From: Desulfobia sp.
GTDB taxonomy: Bacteria > Desulfobacterota > Desulfobulbia > Desulfobulbales > SURF-16
DNA: 8,015 nucleotides
Direction: 5' to 3'
Assembly: GCA_030608985.1 (NCBI GenBank)
Contig: JAUWDC010000037.1
Span: 1 to 8,015, forward strand
Of the stretch, positions 1 to 6,086 are shown piece by piece; position 1 is the first letter of the stretch, and every line of letters begins with the position of its first letter. The notes under the pieces were generated by a model, which saw only the letters and a list, made by a program, of their open reading frames with translations, had not been told where the DNA came from and made no database searches. A program made the translations under genes and the position numbers.

Positions 1-549
1 ATCAATTCCATATGGACAGAACACGGAGCAGCGACGACACTCAGTACACTGATATGAATACATGAACCACTCTTTCAGGACGCCAACGGTCATGGGTCTG
101 CCGCCGGCCAGCTTGCCGAGCAGTTTCCCTGCAGTGGTAAAATCGTTTCGATACACAGACCTGAGAAGCTCTGCCCTCAGAACCGGCATATTTTTCGGAT
201 CACCGGTTCCCAGGAAAAAGTGACACTTGTCAGCGCAGGCTCCGCAGCGGACACAAATGTCCATGAAAACCTTCAGAGAACGAAATTTATCAAGCCGCTC
301 CTTCAGACCATTTAGTATAATTTCTTCCCATCCCTCCGGGAGCTTCCAGTCATCGTCCTCCGGGGTCCACTCGCGGGGATTGGGAAATTTATGGTATTCC
401 ACCATGCTCTGTTTTGCAGGATAGCAGAAATTGCCTTCCTTGAAGTGCACAGGAACGTCCATCCACTCCTTCTTCGGGATGGCACCCGTCATAAGTGACG
501 GCTCTCGTGCAACATTCACACGTAATTCTTCAACTGTTGGTATTGCCAT
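1..549 (-). CDS. dsrK: DsrK, HdrD-like iron-sulfur subunit of the DsrMKJOP complex (N-terminal part, runs off the left edge)
   Basis: The first 183 codons of a gene that continues past the left edge. The family is about 540 residues, so roughly a third is present. Two ferredoxin-type [4Fe-4S] motifs are visible: CVRCGACADKC (Cys99, 102, 105, 109) and CTECRRCSVFCPYGID (Cys168, 171, 174, 178). The N-terminus (MAIPTVEELR) and the W/P-rich stretch before the first cluster match DsrK. In this family the missing C-terminal part carries CCG (HdrD) domains with a special catalytic cluster that acts on the DsrC trisulfide or disulfide in the cytoplasm, using electrons from DsrM. The ATG lies 5 bases after the dsrM stop. 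A GAAGGA ribosome binding site (559-564) with 9-base spacing sits inside the end of dsrM, so translation is probably coupled. dsrJ, dsrO and dsrP would be expected further left. The identification is strong; function beyond the window is inferred. Confidence 0.93.
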   Translation of the reverse strand, partial: MAIPTVEELRVNVAREPSLMTGAIPKKEWMDVPVHFKEGNFCYPAKQSMVEYHKFPNPREWTPEDDDWKLPEGWEEIILNGLKERLDKFRSLKVFMDICVRCGACADKCHFFLGTGDPKNMPVLRAELLRSVYRNDFTTAGKLLGKLAGGRPMTVGVLKEWFMYSYQCTECRRCSVFCPYGID

Positions 550-554
550 CGTTA

Positions 555-1550
555 TTATTCCTTCTCAACTGGGATGCCGGCTTCCTTCATGACATCTCTG
601 AATTCATCCTCATAATCCGCATAGGAATGCGGCTTAATGTTCGGATCGTTCCATGGGTTGATATGCCGTACAGATCTACTGTTATTTGACATATTCCTGG
701 TCGGGCTTAAAAATACACCACCCATGTGCATCAATTTACTGAATGGGAAATAAATCAGCAGAACGCAGACAAGTAGTACATGTACAAAGAAGATTGGATG
801 AATACCTGCCGGAAGTGTTGGTGACAATGATGCTATGCCGACAGTAAGCTGTTTGATTGCTACGACATCCACGCGGAAATAAAAACGCATAAGTATGCCG
901 GAGAGACCAATGGCAAAAATCAGAAAAAGCGGAAAATAATCGGCGGCCAGCGAGATATAGCGAACCTGGCTCGACATGATGCGACGCAGGAATAGAAATC
1001 CGACAGCGGCCAGCAGAATAACGTCCGTCTGGTACATTGTCGGTGCGCCGATTTGCAGTATACCATCAAAAAATTCTGTGATAGCAACAAATGACGGGAC
1101 AGGTTCTGTGAAGAGGCGCAGGTGACGAATCACAATGATAAGAAATGAATAGTGAAACAAGATGGCAAACAGCCACAGCCATTTGGATGATCCGTACGCC
1201 AGTTTCGGACCGTCATGCACCTCCGCTTTGGTGTTACGGAACAGAGACCTGAAAGCAAAGACTTCCAGGATCATACGCCCTATCACCTCTAGTTTGTTGT
1301 TGGGACAATCAAGCCTGTCCTGTTTGATCCAGTCCAGGGACTTTCCCTGTCCGCAAGTGGTTGGAATTCGGAATGGTACCGGCGATTTTGCCCAGTGCAG
1401 AACGCGATTGACAAAACCCACGACAAACACAGCGAATGCCAGATAGGGCAGCACTACCCCAAACAGGTACTGCAGGCCCGTCACCTTTCCACCAAGATAA
1501 GCAACCACGGACACGGCCAAGATTGCAAGAAAGGGATACAGGATTCTCAT
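555..1550 (-). CDS. dsrM: DsrM, membrane haem b subunit of the DsrMKJOP complex
   Basis: A 331-residue integral membrane protein of the NarI/HdrE-like cytochrome b type. DsrM exchanges electrons between the quinone pool and DsrK. About six hydrophobic segments are visible (near residues 4-20, 29-49, 124-144, 175-190, 204-222 and 253-270). Likely haem b ligands are His133 and His143 in the third segment and its edge, and His257 and His275 around the last. The loop motif PFRIPTTCGQGKSL (59-72) followed by LEVIGRMILEVFAFRSLFRN is characteristic of DsrM. The soluble C-terminal tail (about 280-331) ends 5 bases before dsrK. The ATG at 1548-1550 has GAGG (1560-1563) at 9-base spacing, and the length is typical for the family. 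It is preceded by a 128-base gap with two hairpins and a possible sigma-54 site, so the operon may have a promoter here and need not depend on the upstream regulatory gene. Confidence 0.94.
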   Translation of the reverse strand: MRILYPFLAILAVSVVAYLGGKVTGLQYLFGVVLPYLAFAVFVVGFVNRVLHWAKSPVPFRIPTTCGQGKSLDWIKQDRLDCPNNKLEVIGRMILEVFAFRSLFRNTKAEVHDGPKLAYGSSKWLWLFAILFHYSFLIIVIRHLRLFTEPVPSFVAITEFFDGILQIGAPTMYQTDVILLAAVGFLFLRRIMSSQVRYISLAADYFPLFLIFAIGLSGILMRFYFRVDVVAIKQLTVGIASLSPTLPAGIHPIFFVHVLLVCVLLIYFPFSKLMHMGGVFLSPTRNMSNNSRSVRHINPWNDPNIKPHSYADYEDEFRDVMKEAGIPVEKE

Positions 1551-1584
1551 TTACTGTTACCTCGCCTCTAAAGTGTGATATATT

Positions 1585-1611
1585 CCACTGCAAGCCCTAT
1601 GCCTGCAGTGG
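1585..1611 (-). promoter_or_regulatory. possible sigma-54 promoter embedded in an inverted repeat, upstream of dsrM
   Basis: Read on the minus strand, GGCATAGGGCTTGCA (1603-1589) has the GG-N10-GC geometry of a -24/-12 sigma-54 promoter. It carries GGCA and TTGCA blocks but deviates at two consensus positions (A for the first T, T for C). The start would fall near 1578, about 28 bases before the dsrM ATG. The element coincides with a perfect 8-bp inverted repeat, CCACTGCA (1585-1592) and TGCAGTGG (1604-1611), which can extend by two G-C pairs past one mismatch. The sequence could therefore instead be an operator or an mRNA hairpin. No activator site was identified. The motif match is seen; promoter function is inference. 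Confidence 0.33.
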
Positions 1612-1631
1612 GTCCGGCATTAACGATCTGA

Positions 1632-1649
1632 AGAGGAAGCAGTTCCTCT
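1632..1649. repeat. perfect 7-bp hairpin between the RsbRD-like gene and dsrM
   Basis: AGAGGAA (1632-1638) and TTCCTCT (1643-1649) pair perfectly around a GCAG loop, 30 bases after the stop codon of the RsbRD-like gene. No T-run follows on the minus strand, so it is a poor intrinsic terminator. It could be an mRNA-processing or stabilising hairpin at the boundary of the dsrMK message. Confidence 0.45.
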
Positions 1650-1678
1650 CTCTCCCTTAACAGAACGCCCTGCTAATA

Positions 1679-2293
1679 TTACTTTTTTAATACCTTGATG
1701 TCCGTTGCTTCCTGAACCTGCTGTTCCTGATCTTTTTTCATCATTGCCGAGAGGCATACAGCACCATCGAGTCTTCCGGTTGAGAGCTCACTCACTCTCA
1801 CCTTGTAAATCTGCTCTCTACTCGCCATGAACATATCAAAAACAGCCAACGCAGCCGCATCAACCCTGGCATCAAATGCCAGCCACTCTTCATATAATTC
1901 GGTCTTTTTCCCTTTTTTGAGGCTCGCCTCTCGAACAATCTTTTTCAACTGAAAGACAAAGGAGACAGCGTCTGATGCAGATATCTCCTGAACCGCCCGC
2001 AACTTGATGAGCTGACCCAGGGCAGGTGTTTCCACCTCCTGGTCCCCGGCATCACAAATCACATCAAAAAGCTCAGCGAGGCCTGCGTTAATTTTGTGCC
2101 CCATGGGGTTGGCAAACTGGTCTTTCTGCCTTTTAAAAATATGGATAGTTTCAGGAGCAAATTTTTCAAGGAGACAATCCTCCCAGTGTGATAAAATTAC
2201 TTTCCTTTTATCTATCAGCAGCTTGTCTAGTTGCATTTTTTCACAAAATTCCAAAGAGTTACAGCCCATACACCCTGAAAGATGAATGACCAT
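1679..2293 (-). CDS. RsbRD N-terminal-domain (RsbRD_N-like) protein upstream of dsrMK
   Basis: A protein of up to 204 residues whose core resembles the RsbRD N-terminal domain, the all-helical sensor-like domain first described in RsbR-type co-antagonists of stress signalling. The recognisable stretch starts at MQLDKLLIDKRKVILSHWED (residues 20-39) and continues through the FKRQKDQFANPMGHKI region (53-68). No STAS domain follows, so it is a stand-alone domain. The C-terminal part is charged and helical. The start is uncertain. The upstream ATG (2291-2293) adds 19 residues with Cys8, Cys11 and Cys17, but family proteins usually begin at the position of Met20 (ATG 2234-2236). Neither start has a strong ribosome binding site. 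It lies 128 bases upstream of dsrM on the same strand. Genes of this type next to dsrMKJOP are, as I recall, seen in other deltaproteobacterial sulfate reducers. A redox or sulfur-status regulatory role is inference. Confidence 0.72.
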   Translation of the reverse strand: MVIHLSGCMGCNSLEFCEKMQLDKLLIDKRKVILSHWEDCLLEKFAPETIHIFKRQKDQFANPMGHKINAGLAELFDVICDAGDQEVETPALGQLIKLRAVQEISASDAVSFVFQLKKIVREASLKKGKKTELYEEWLAFDARVDAAALAVFDMFMASREQIYKVRVSELSTGRLDGAVCLSAMMKKDQEQQVQEATDIKVLKK

Positions 2294-2569
2294 TCATATT
2301 ACTGACCACGATGGTTATCACATTTGGATACAATTTTCAACGAAAAAATGTAACTATTCAGCAGCACTTCATCTGTGTCCGATCAGCCTTGCTTACATAG
2401 ATTCACTATAGCTCTCAAGCCTGCTTGAACACATCTAAAGCACTGCTGAACAGTTACAGTAGGTGCTTAGCGAACTTTTGAGTTTTTCGCTGAATCATTG
2501 CGTAAAAGTATGGATATTCCTAGAGGGAAGTCATAGGAGAAATGACCTGCTTGTTCAAAAAGATACTTT
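2294..2569. other. 276-base intergenic region between dapL and the RsbRD-like gene, rich in inverted repeats
   Basis: No plausible gene is seen. Besides the CTGCTGAAYAGTTACA pair listed separately, it holds three smaller inverted repeats. TCAAGC-CT-GCTTGA lies at 2415-2428. CTAAAGCAC (2435-2443) pairs with GTGCTTAG (2463-2470) with one bulge. AGCGAA (2469-2474) pairs with TTCGCT (2486-2491) and has an alternative AACT/AGTT fold inside it. Just after the dapL stop is a weak AAAAAG-TAT-CTTTTT hairpin. A poor sigma-70-like pair, TTGAAC-17-TATGAC, on the minus strand (2557-2529) is the only promoter candidate noticed for the downstream regulatory gene. Confidence 0.5.
2349..2458. repeat. inverted pair of a 16-bp motif spanning 110 bp (possible miniature element)
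   Basis: TGTAACTATTCAGCAG (2349-2364) is the reverse complement, with one mismatch, of CTGCTGAACAGTTACA (2443-2458). The two copies bound a 110-bp segment whose interior includes a TCAAGC/GCTTGA palindrome. A third copy of the same motif (15 bp identical to the first arm's complement) lies at 7918-7932. Several copies confined to intergenic DNA suggest the ends of a small non-autonomous or palindromic repeat family. No target-site duplication was recognised. Confidence 0.5.
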
Positions 2570-3793
2570 TTATCCCAGCACTGCGCGGATTCTTTCCATT
2601 GCTTTCTGAACATTTTCATAGCTGTTAAAAGCGCTTATGCGAATATAGCCTTGCCCGCACTTTCCAAAGCCGGCACCCGGGGTACATACCACTCCAGCCT
2701 TATCAAGCAGCATATCGAAAAACTGCCAGGAATCCTGCCCGCCTTCAATCCAGATATAGGGAGAATTCTCACCCCCCACATAACTATATCCCAGAGCAGC
2801 TATTTCCTTTCTGATCAAATCTGCGTTCCGCATGTAATAGCCAACAAGATCTCTCACCTGTTTTTTCCCGTCTTGACTATACACCGCCTCAGCAGCTCGC
2901 TGGACAGGATAGGAAACACCGTTAAATTTTGTACAGTGCCGGCGGTTCCATAAAAAATGCAGATCCTGTCTGTTACCCTGTGAATCATAGGCGCGACATT
3001 CTTTTGGGACAACCGTATAGGCACAGCGAGTTCCTGTGAAGCCTGCATTTTTGGAAAAACTTCGGAACTCTATTGCCACCTCTTTGGCACCATCAATTTC
3101 ATAGATAGATTTGGGTAACGAATCATCGCGGATAAATGCTTCGTAGGCCGCATCAAAGAGAATGAGCGCCTTGTTGTCTCGGGCATACTCTACCCATTGT
3201 TTGAGTTGTGCCTTTGAAATGGTTGAACCGGTGGGATTATTAGGAAAACAAAGATAGATCAGGTCAACCTGCTCAGAGGGCAGGTCCGGTACAAAATTAT
3301 TCTCCTTGGTGCTATCCAGGTAAACAATGCCACCATATCTGCCCCCTTCAAACTCCTTCGTTCGCCCTGCCATGACATTGGTATCCAAATAAACAGGGTA
3401 GACCGGATCAGGTAAAGCTACTTTTGCATCTGATGAAAAAAGCTCCTGGATATTACCCGTATCGCATTTTGCACCATCGCTGACAAAGATTTCCTCTGCC
3501 GTGATATCTGCACCTCTGCTCCGAAAGTCGTTTTCAGCTATTGCCTCACGGAGAAAGGCATACCCCTGCTCAGGCCCATACCCTCGAAATGAGCCATCTT
3601 CAGCCATCTCGTCTACGGCCCTATGAAAAGCTTCAATACAGGCCTTGGGCAACCCTTTGGTTACATCCCCTATCCCCAGCCTGATTATCTCCCGGTCAGG
3701 ATTTTTCTCCTGAAAAGATACGACTCTTTGGGCTATATCAGAAAAAAGATAGGATGCCTGAAGTTTTAGGTAATGCTCATTTATTGTAATCAT
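2570..3793 (-). CDS. dapL: LL-diaminopimelate aminotransferase (DapL)
   Basis: A 407-residue, PLP-dependent class I/II aminotransferase. It converts L-tetrahydrodipicolinate and glutamate to LL-diaminopimelate plus 2-oxoglutarate in one step, bypassing DapD/C/E, for lysine and peptidoglycan synthesis in the cytoplasm. Family signatures seen are the N-terminal [14 protein letters not shown], the [11 protein letters not shown] loop (near 39-49), [40 protein letters not shown] (183-189), FDAAYEAFI, and the PLP-lysine motif [12 protein letters not shown] with Lys248. [10 protein letters not shown] near the C-terminus supplies the substrate-carboxylate arginine. Length is normal for DapL. The ATG at 3791-3793 is preferred because AGG (3801-3803) sits 7 bases upstream; an in-frame TTG directly before it would be too close. 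The gene appears to be transcribed alone from a strong promoter about 100 bases upstream. Confidence in function is high. Confidence 0.95.
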   Translation of the reverse strand: MITINEHYLKLQASYLFSDIAQRVVSFQEKNPDREIIRLGIGDVTKGLPKACIEAFHRAVDEMAEDGSFRGYGPEQGYAFLREAIAENDFRSRGADITAEEIFVSDGAKCDTGNIQELFSSDAKVALPDPVYPVYLDTNVMAGRTKEFEGGRYGGIVYLDSTKENNFVPDLPSEQVDLIYLCFPNNPTGSTISKAQLKQWVEYARDNKALILFDAAYEAFIRDDSLPKSIYEIDGAKEVAIEFRSFSKNAGFTGTRCAYTVVPKECRAYDSQGNRQDLHFLWNRRHCTKFNGVSYPVQRAAEAVYSQDGKKQVRDLVGYYMRNADLIRKEIAALGYSYVGGENSPYIWIEGGQDSWQFFDMLLDKAGVVCTPGAGFGKCGQGYIRISAFNSYENVQKAMERIRAVLG

Positions 3794-3817
3794 CAATACG
3801 CCTATATTTTATAGTTA

Positions 3818-3838
3818 AAAGTTTTAAGTTTTAAGTTG
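3818..3838. repeat. short AT-rich heptamer repeat in the dapL leader
   Basis: Two tandem TTTTAAG heptamers (3822-3835), with partial copies at the ends, form the repeat. It overlaps the odd palindrome TTAAAA-G-TTTTAA (3815-3827). It lies between the predicted transcription start and the ATG of dapL. The complementary motif AACTTAAAACTT recurs twice at 6040-6072 in front of the HyuA-like gene. No function can be assigned. Confidence 0.45.
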
Positions 3839-3891
3839 ACGGATGGGACGGATAGATCTTTTCCCGATCAGGAATACGTAAGCGAAAAGGG

Positions 3892-3920
3892 ACTATAAAT
3901 CAATGCGATTCCACTGTCAA
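3892..3920 (-). promoter_or_regulatory. near-consensus sigma-70 promoter for dapL
   Basis: On the minus strand a perfect -35 hexamer TTGACA (3920-3915) is followed after exactly 17 bases by TATAGT (3897-3892), a 5/6 match to the -10 consensus. Transcription would begin near 3885 and give a leader of about 90 bases before the dapL ATG. It lies in the gap after the upstream metallo-hydrolase gene, which indicates that dapL is expressed independently. Confidence 0.7.
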
Positions 3921-3937
3921 TTGTGGAGCGAGGCGGA

Positions 3938-3982
3938 ACAACTAAGCAGTTGTGTCCAGTAGGATGCCGGCCTCCTGCTGGA
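3938..3982 (-). terminator. two adjacent stem-loops downstream of the metallo-hydrolase gene (candidate transcript end)
   Basis: TCCAG-T-AGGA (3955-3964) pairs with TCCT-G-CTGGA (3973-3982), giving nine pairs interrupted by one mismatch. ACAACT (3938-3943) pairs with AGTTGT (3948-3953) around an AAGC loop. They start about 25 bases after the stop codon of the metallo-hydrolase gene and just before the dapL promoter, which fits a transcript boundary. There is no clear U-tract, so intrinsic termination is uncertain. Confidence 0.38.
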
Positions 3983-4007
3983 GATTGCAGATACGTTCGG
4001 GAAGTTC

Positions 4008-4925
4008 TTAGAGCTCTATTGCCATTCCTTCACGGGCAAAAAATATCTCCGTTGGACCGTATTTCCCGGGCTGGCAATACATTTCGGTCAACTGGTCCAA
4101 CTGTTCATCAGTACGTAACGGGTCATGATGAAAAAGGGCCATCGATTTTACACTTACACGATTCGCAGCTGGGCACACATGTTCAAAATAAGAATGTCCC
4201 CAGCCATACTTATCGGGGATATATTCATCTTGAGTGTACTGGCTGTCCTGAACCAACAGATCCGCTCCCGCTGTAAAATTTTCTATTGCCTGATTCTGTT
4301 CCTGGGCCACAAGTTCGCCCTCACTGGCCATTAATTCATCATACGAGGGATCATCAGGATCGGTAACAAACAGGTTGCGAAAAGGTTCTGTATCATATGT
4401 TGTACACAACACCTTCCCCTTATACTCAAATCGATAACCAAGGCAGAGTATGGGATGATTTAAAATCTTGGTGGTGAGCTGAATACCGTCTCCCAGGTCC
4501 AACTTTTGCTCTTTGAGTGGAACATACTCAATCTCTGCTCCCAACTCCTCTTCGCGCACAGGGAAATAACGGTAAGAGAGCTGACCACCAACAATTTTCT
4601 CCAAGGGGTCTTCTTCGTAAGAAACAGGCCCATATACTTTAATTTTCGTTCCAGGCACATAAATCGGTGTAAAAAAGGGGAAACCCATGATGTGATCCCA
4701 GTGGGTATGCGAAAGAAAAATTTCTGTCCGCATAGGCCCCTTGGGGAGATCATGCCCCATCATAAAATTTCCCAACTCCCTGATACCGGACCCGGCATCA
4801 ATAATAATAAGACGATCTATTTCGGGGAAACGAACCTCAATGCAGGGAGTGTTCCCTCCGTACTTTACAGTCTGCGGTCCAGGACAGGGAATAGATCCGC
4901 GAACACCCCAGAATTTTACAATCAT
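4008..4925 (-). CDS. metallo-beta-lactamase-fold hydrolase (cyclic phosphodiesterase/PhnP-like group, substrate unknown)
   Basis: A 305-residue cytoplasmic protein with the metallo-beta-lactamase fold. The N-terminus MIVKFWGVRGSIPCPGP and YGGNTPCIEV, then LIIIDAGSGIRELG, are typical of this subgroup. The metal-binding motif HTHWDH (His73, His75, Asp77, His78) is complete. Further probable ligands are His157 and Asp178 (TYDTE). GWGHS (His244) and FHHDP (His266-267) near the C-terminus fit the conserved histidines of the phosphodiesterase-like branch (PhnP, RNase Z and related), as opposed to beta-lactamases. No signal peptide or added domain is seen. The ATG (4923-4925) has GGAG (4934-4937) at 8-base spacing. 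The HDOD gene lies 149 bases upstream on the same strand. Co-transcription is possible but a large stem-loop intervenes. The fold is sure; the substrate, perhaps a cyclic nucleotide or phosphoester, is not known. Confidence 0.85.
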   Translation of the reverse strand: MIVKFWGVRGSIPCPGPQTVKYGGNTPCIEVRFPEIDRLIIIDAGSGIRELGNFMMGHDLPKGPMRTEIFLSHTHWDHIMGFPFFTPIYVPGTKIKVYGPVSYEEDPLEKIVGGQLSYRYFPVREEELGAEIEYVPLKEQKLDLGDGIQLTTKILNHPILCLGYRFEYKGKVLCTTYDTEPFRNLFVTDPDDPSYDELMASEGELVAQEQNQAIENFTAGADLLVQDSQYTQDEYIPDKYGWGHSYFEHVCPAANRVSVKSMALFHHDPLRTDEQLDQLTEMYCQPGKYGPTEIFFAREGMAIEL

Positions 4926-4971
4926 ATCATTTTCTCCGACGGGTTTCTGGGTTCAAGTTTATATTAAAGTC

Positions 4972-5032
4972 TCTCACAGAGCTCGCAGAGACACAGAGAA
5001 AAAACCTCTGTGAACTCTGCGCCTCTGTGAGA
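4972..5032. repeat. 61-bp CACAGAG-type imperfect inverted repeat between the HDOD and metallo-hydrolase genes
   Basis: TCTCACAGAG (4972-4981), GCAGAG (4985-4990) and CACAGAG (4992-4998) pair with CTCTGTG (5006-5012), CTCTGC (5015-5020) and CTCTGTGAGA (5023-5032). That is 23 base pairs broken by small internal loops, closed by a 7-base AAAAAAC loop. Each arm consists of short repeats of a CACAGAG-like unit. This style of element is, as I recall, dispersed in many bacterial genomes. In RNA from the HDOD gene it would form a strong hairpin that could stop or stabilise the message. Confidence 0.75.
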
Positions 5033-5074
5033 AATTTTCATGCTCCGTTGTGTCCGCAGGTCATGGGGTTACTA

Positions 5075-5995
5075 TCAACCTGTAACGTGAAGAAAAACCT
5101 GCGCTTTCTCAATTTCTTCCTCCACGGTTTGAGTAAGAGCCGCCATTTGATGCCAGCTCATTTCTGTAATATCAAGTGTTTGAACAACATCAGGAATTTC
5201 CTGAAATCGATCACCCGCAGTACCGAACTCAAAAATATTAGCGAATAGATTAGCCGCAGCAACCGTATTGACCAAGTCTTTATGCTCCTGAATAATATCT
5301 TCCGGATGATGATGGTGTGAGAGGCATGCCTGAATATTTTTACTCAGCTGCCATTTCTCGGCAATCATTTTGCCTGTAATATGGTGATCAAATCCAAAAA
5401 TCATTTCTTCTGCCCGGAGCAGGGAACAGCGCTGAAGGTCAGCTAATTCGAGTACGCTCTTATATTCCTCAGGAAAACAGTTTGAAAATGGGACCTTGCC
5501 AAGATCATGAAGCAACCCGGCAACAAAATACTCCTCCTGCACTGCAAGGGGAATTTTCTTTATGGCGGCAAGAGCCTTTGCTGTTACCCCGACACAGAGA
5601 GAATGGGTCCAGAAGCTATCCATGGAAAAACAATGGGATCCTTCTTTACCGATTGCATCAAGAACTGCCGTACTGATCGCCAGGTTTTTTACGGTATTCA
5701 AGCCAAGCATAATAATTGCTCGGGTAAGGGTGGTAACCTGATTTGGCAATGAGTAGTATGCGGAGTTAATGAGTTTAAGAACCTGTCCAGTCAGTACAGG
5801 ATCCAGGGATATTACCCTGTTCAAATCATTTGGAGATGTATTCGGTTGATTACATACCTCCATAACCTTCATAACTGTTGTTGACAGACTGGGCATTCTG
5901 CCTATATATGTCTGAATTTCGGCTAACAGTTCTTCTCTACTTGCAGAAATCATTTGGGACCCAGAGCTCCATGATATGTTCGTAAGGAATAACAT
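5075..5995 (-). CDS. HDOD domain protein
   Basis: A protein of up to 306 residues made up almost entirely of one HDOD domain (about 25-290), an HD-related helical domain used in bacterial signalling. The opening PSLSTTVMKVMEVCNQPNTS, the LNRVISLDPVLTGQVLKLIN stretch (59-77) and the NLAISTAVLD helix are typical. Candidate HD residues are retained: His131 (FWTHSL), His163-Asp164 (LLHDLGK), His204-205 (DHHITGK) and the HHHH run at 227-230. Catalytic activity is therefore conceivable, although most HDOD proteins are thought to be regulatory scaffolds. No receiver, GGDEF or kinase domain is attached. The start is unsure: Met15 (ATG 5951-5953) also fits the family, and neither ATG has a good ribosome binding site. 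It diverges from the HyuA-like gene across 91 bases. The signalling pathway is unknown. Confidence 0.85.
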   Translation of the reverse strand: MLFLTNISWSSGSQMISASREELLAEIQTYIGRMPSLSTTVMKVMEVCNQPNTSPNDLNRVISLDPVLTGQVLKLINSAYYSLPNQVTTLTRAIIMLGLNTVKNLAISTAVLDAIGKEGSHCFSMDSFWTHSLCVGVTAKALAAIKKIPLAVQEEYFVAGLLHDLGKVPFSNCFPEEYKSVLELADLQRCSLLRAEEMIFGFDHHITGKMIAEKWQLSKNIQACLSHHHHPEDIIQEHKDLVNTVAAANLFANIFEFGTAGDRFQEIPDVVQTLDITEMSWHQMAALTQTVEEEIEKAQVFLHVTG

Positions 5996-6000
5996 TCAGC

Positions 6001-6029
6001 GCTCGAAAGAACGAGCCGCCTGAATTATA
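6001..6029 (-). promoter_or_regulatory. -10 element and hairpin in front of the HDOD gene
   Basis: On the minus strand a perfect TATAAT (6029-6024) lies 29 bases before the first HDOD ATG, but no good -35 hexamer is found at the right distance. Directly downstream is a GCTCG-AAAGAA-CGAGC inverted repeat (6001-6016), which would sit at the very 5' end of the transcript or act as an operator. Promoter function is tentative. Confidence 0.3.
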
Positions 6030-6038
6030 TTCATCATA

Positions 6039-6073
6039 CAACTTAAAACTTTTACCTTTCAACTTAAAACTTT
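6039..6073. repeat. 14-bp direct repeat CAACTTAAAACTTT, 21-bp period
   Basis: CAACTTAAAACTTT occurs at 6039-6052 and again at 6060-6073, exactly two helical turns apart, ending 13 bases before the HyuA-like ATG. The same motif in the opposite orientation occurs at 3818-3838. The spacing would suit a dimeric regulator, but the sequence is AT-rich and could equally be a simple dispersed repeat. Confidence 0.5.
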
Positions 6074-6086
6074 CACTCAAGCTACT

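Noticed and set aside
1309..1593. 94-codon minus-strand frame overlapping the start of dsrM
   Set aside because: It is an out-of-frame reading of the dsrM coding region; dsrM has the ribosome binding site and family motifs.
2570..3796. TTG start for dapL
   Set aside because: The TTG immediately precedes an in-frame ATG and leaves only 4 bases to the AGG ribosome binding site, whereas the ATG leaves 7.
3797..4007. small gene or lysine riboswitch in the dapL upstream region
   Set aside because: No credible short reading frame with a ribosome binding site was seen, and the leader does not show the multi-helix layout of a lysine riboswitch.
4506..4967. 153-codon open frame on the plus strand
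   Set aside because: It is antisense to the metallo-hydrolase gene, whose catalytic motif HTHWDH lies within the same bases. The product shows no domain.
4972..5032. CACAGAG repeats as a CRISPR array
   Set aside because: The repeats are only 6-10 bases long, lack unique spacers of regular size, and form one imperfect palindrome.
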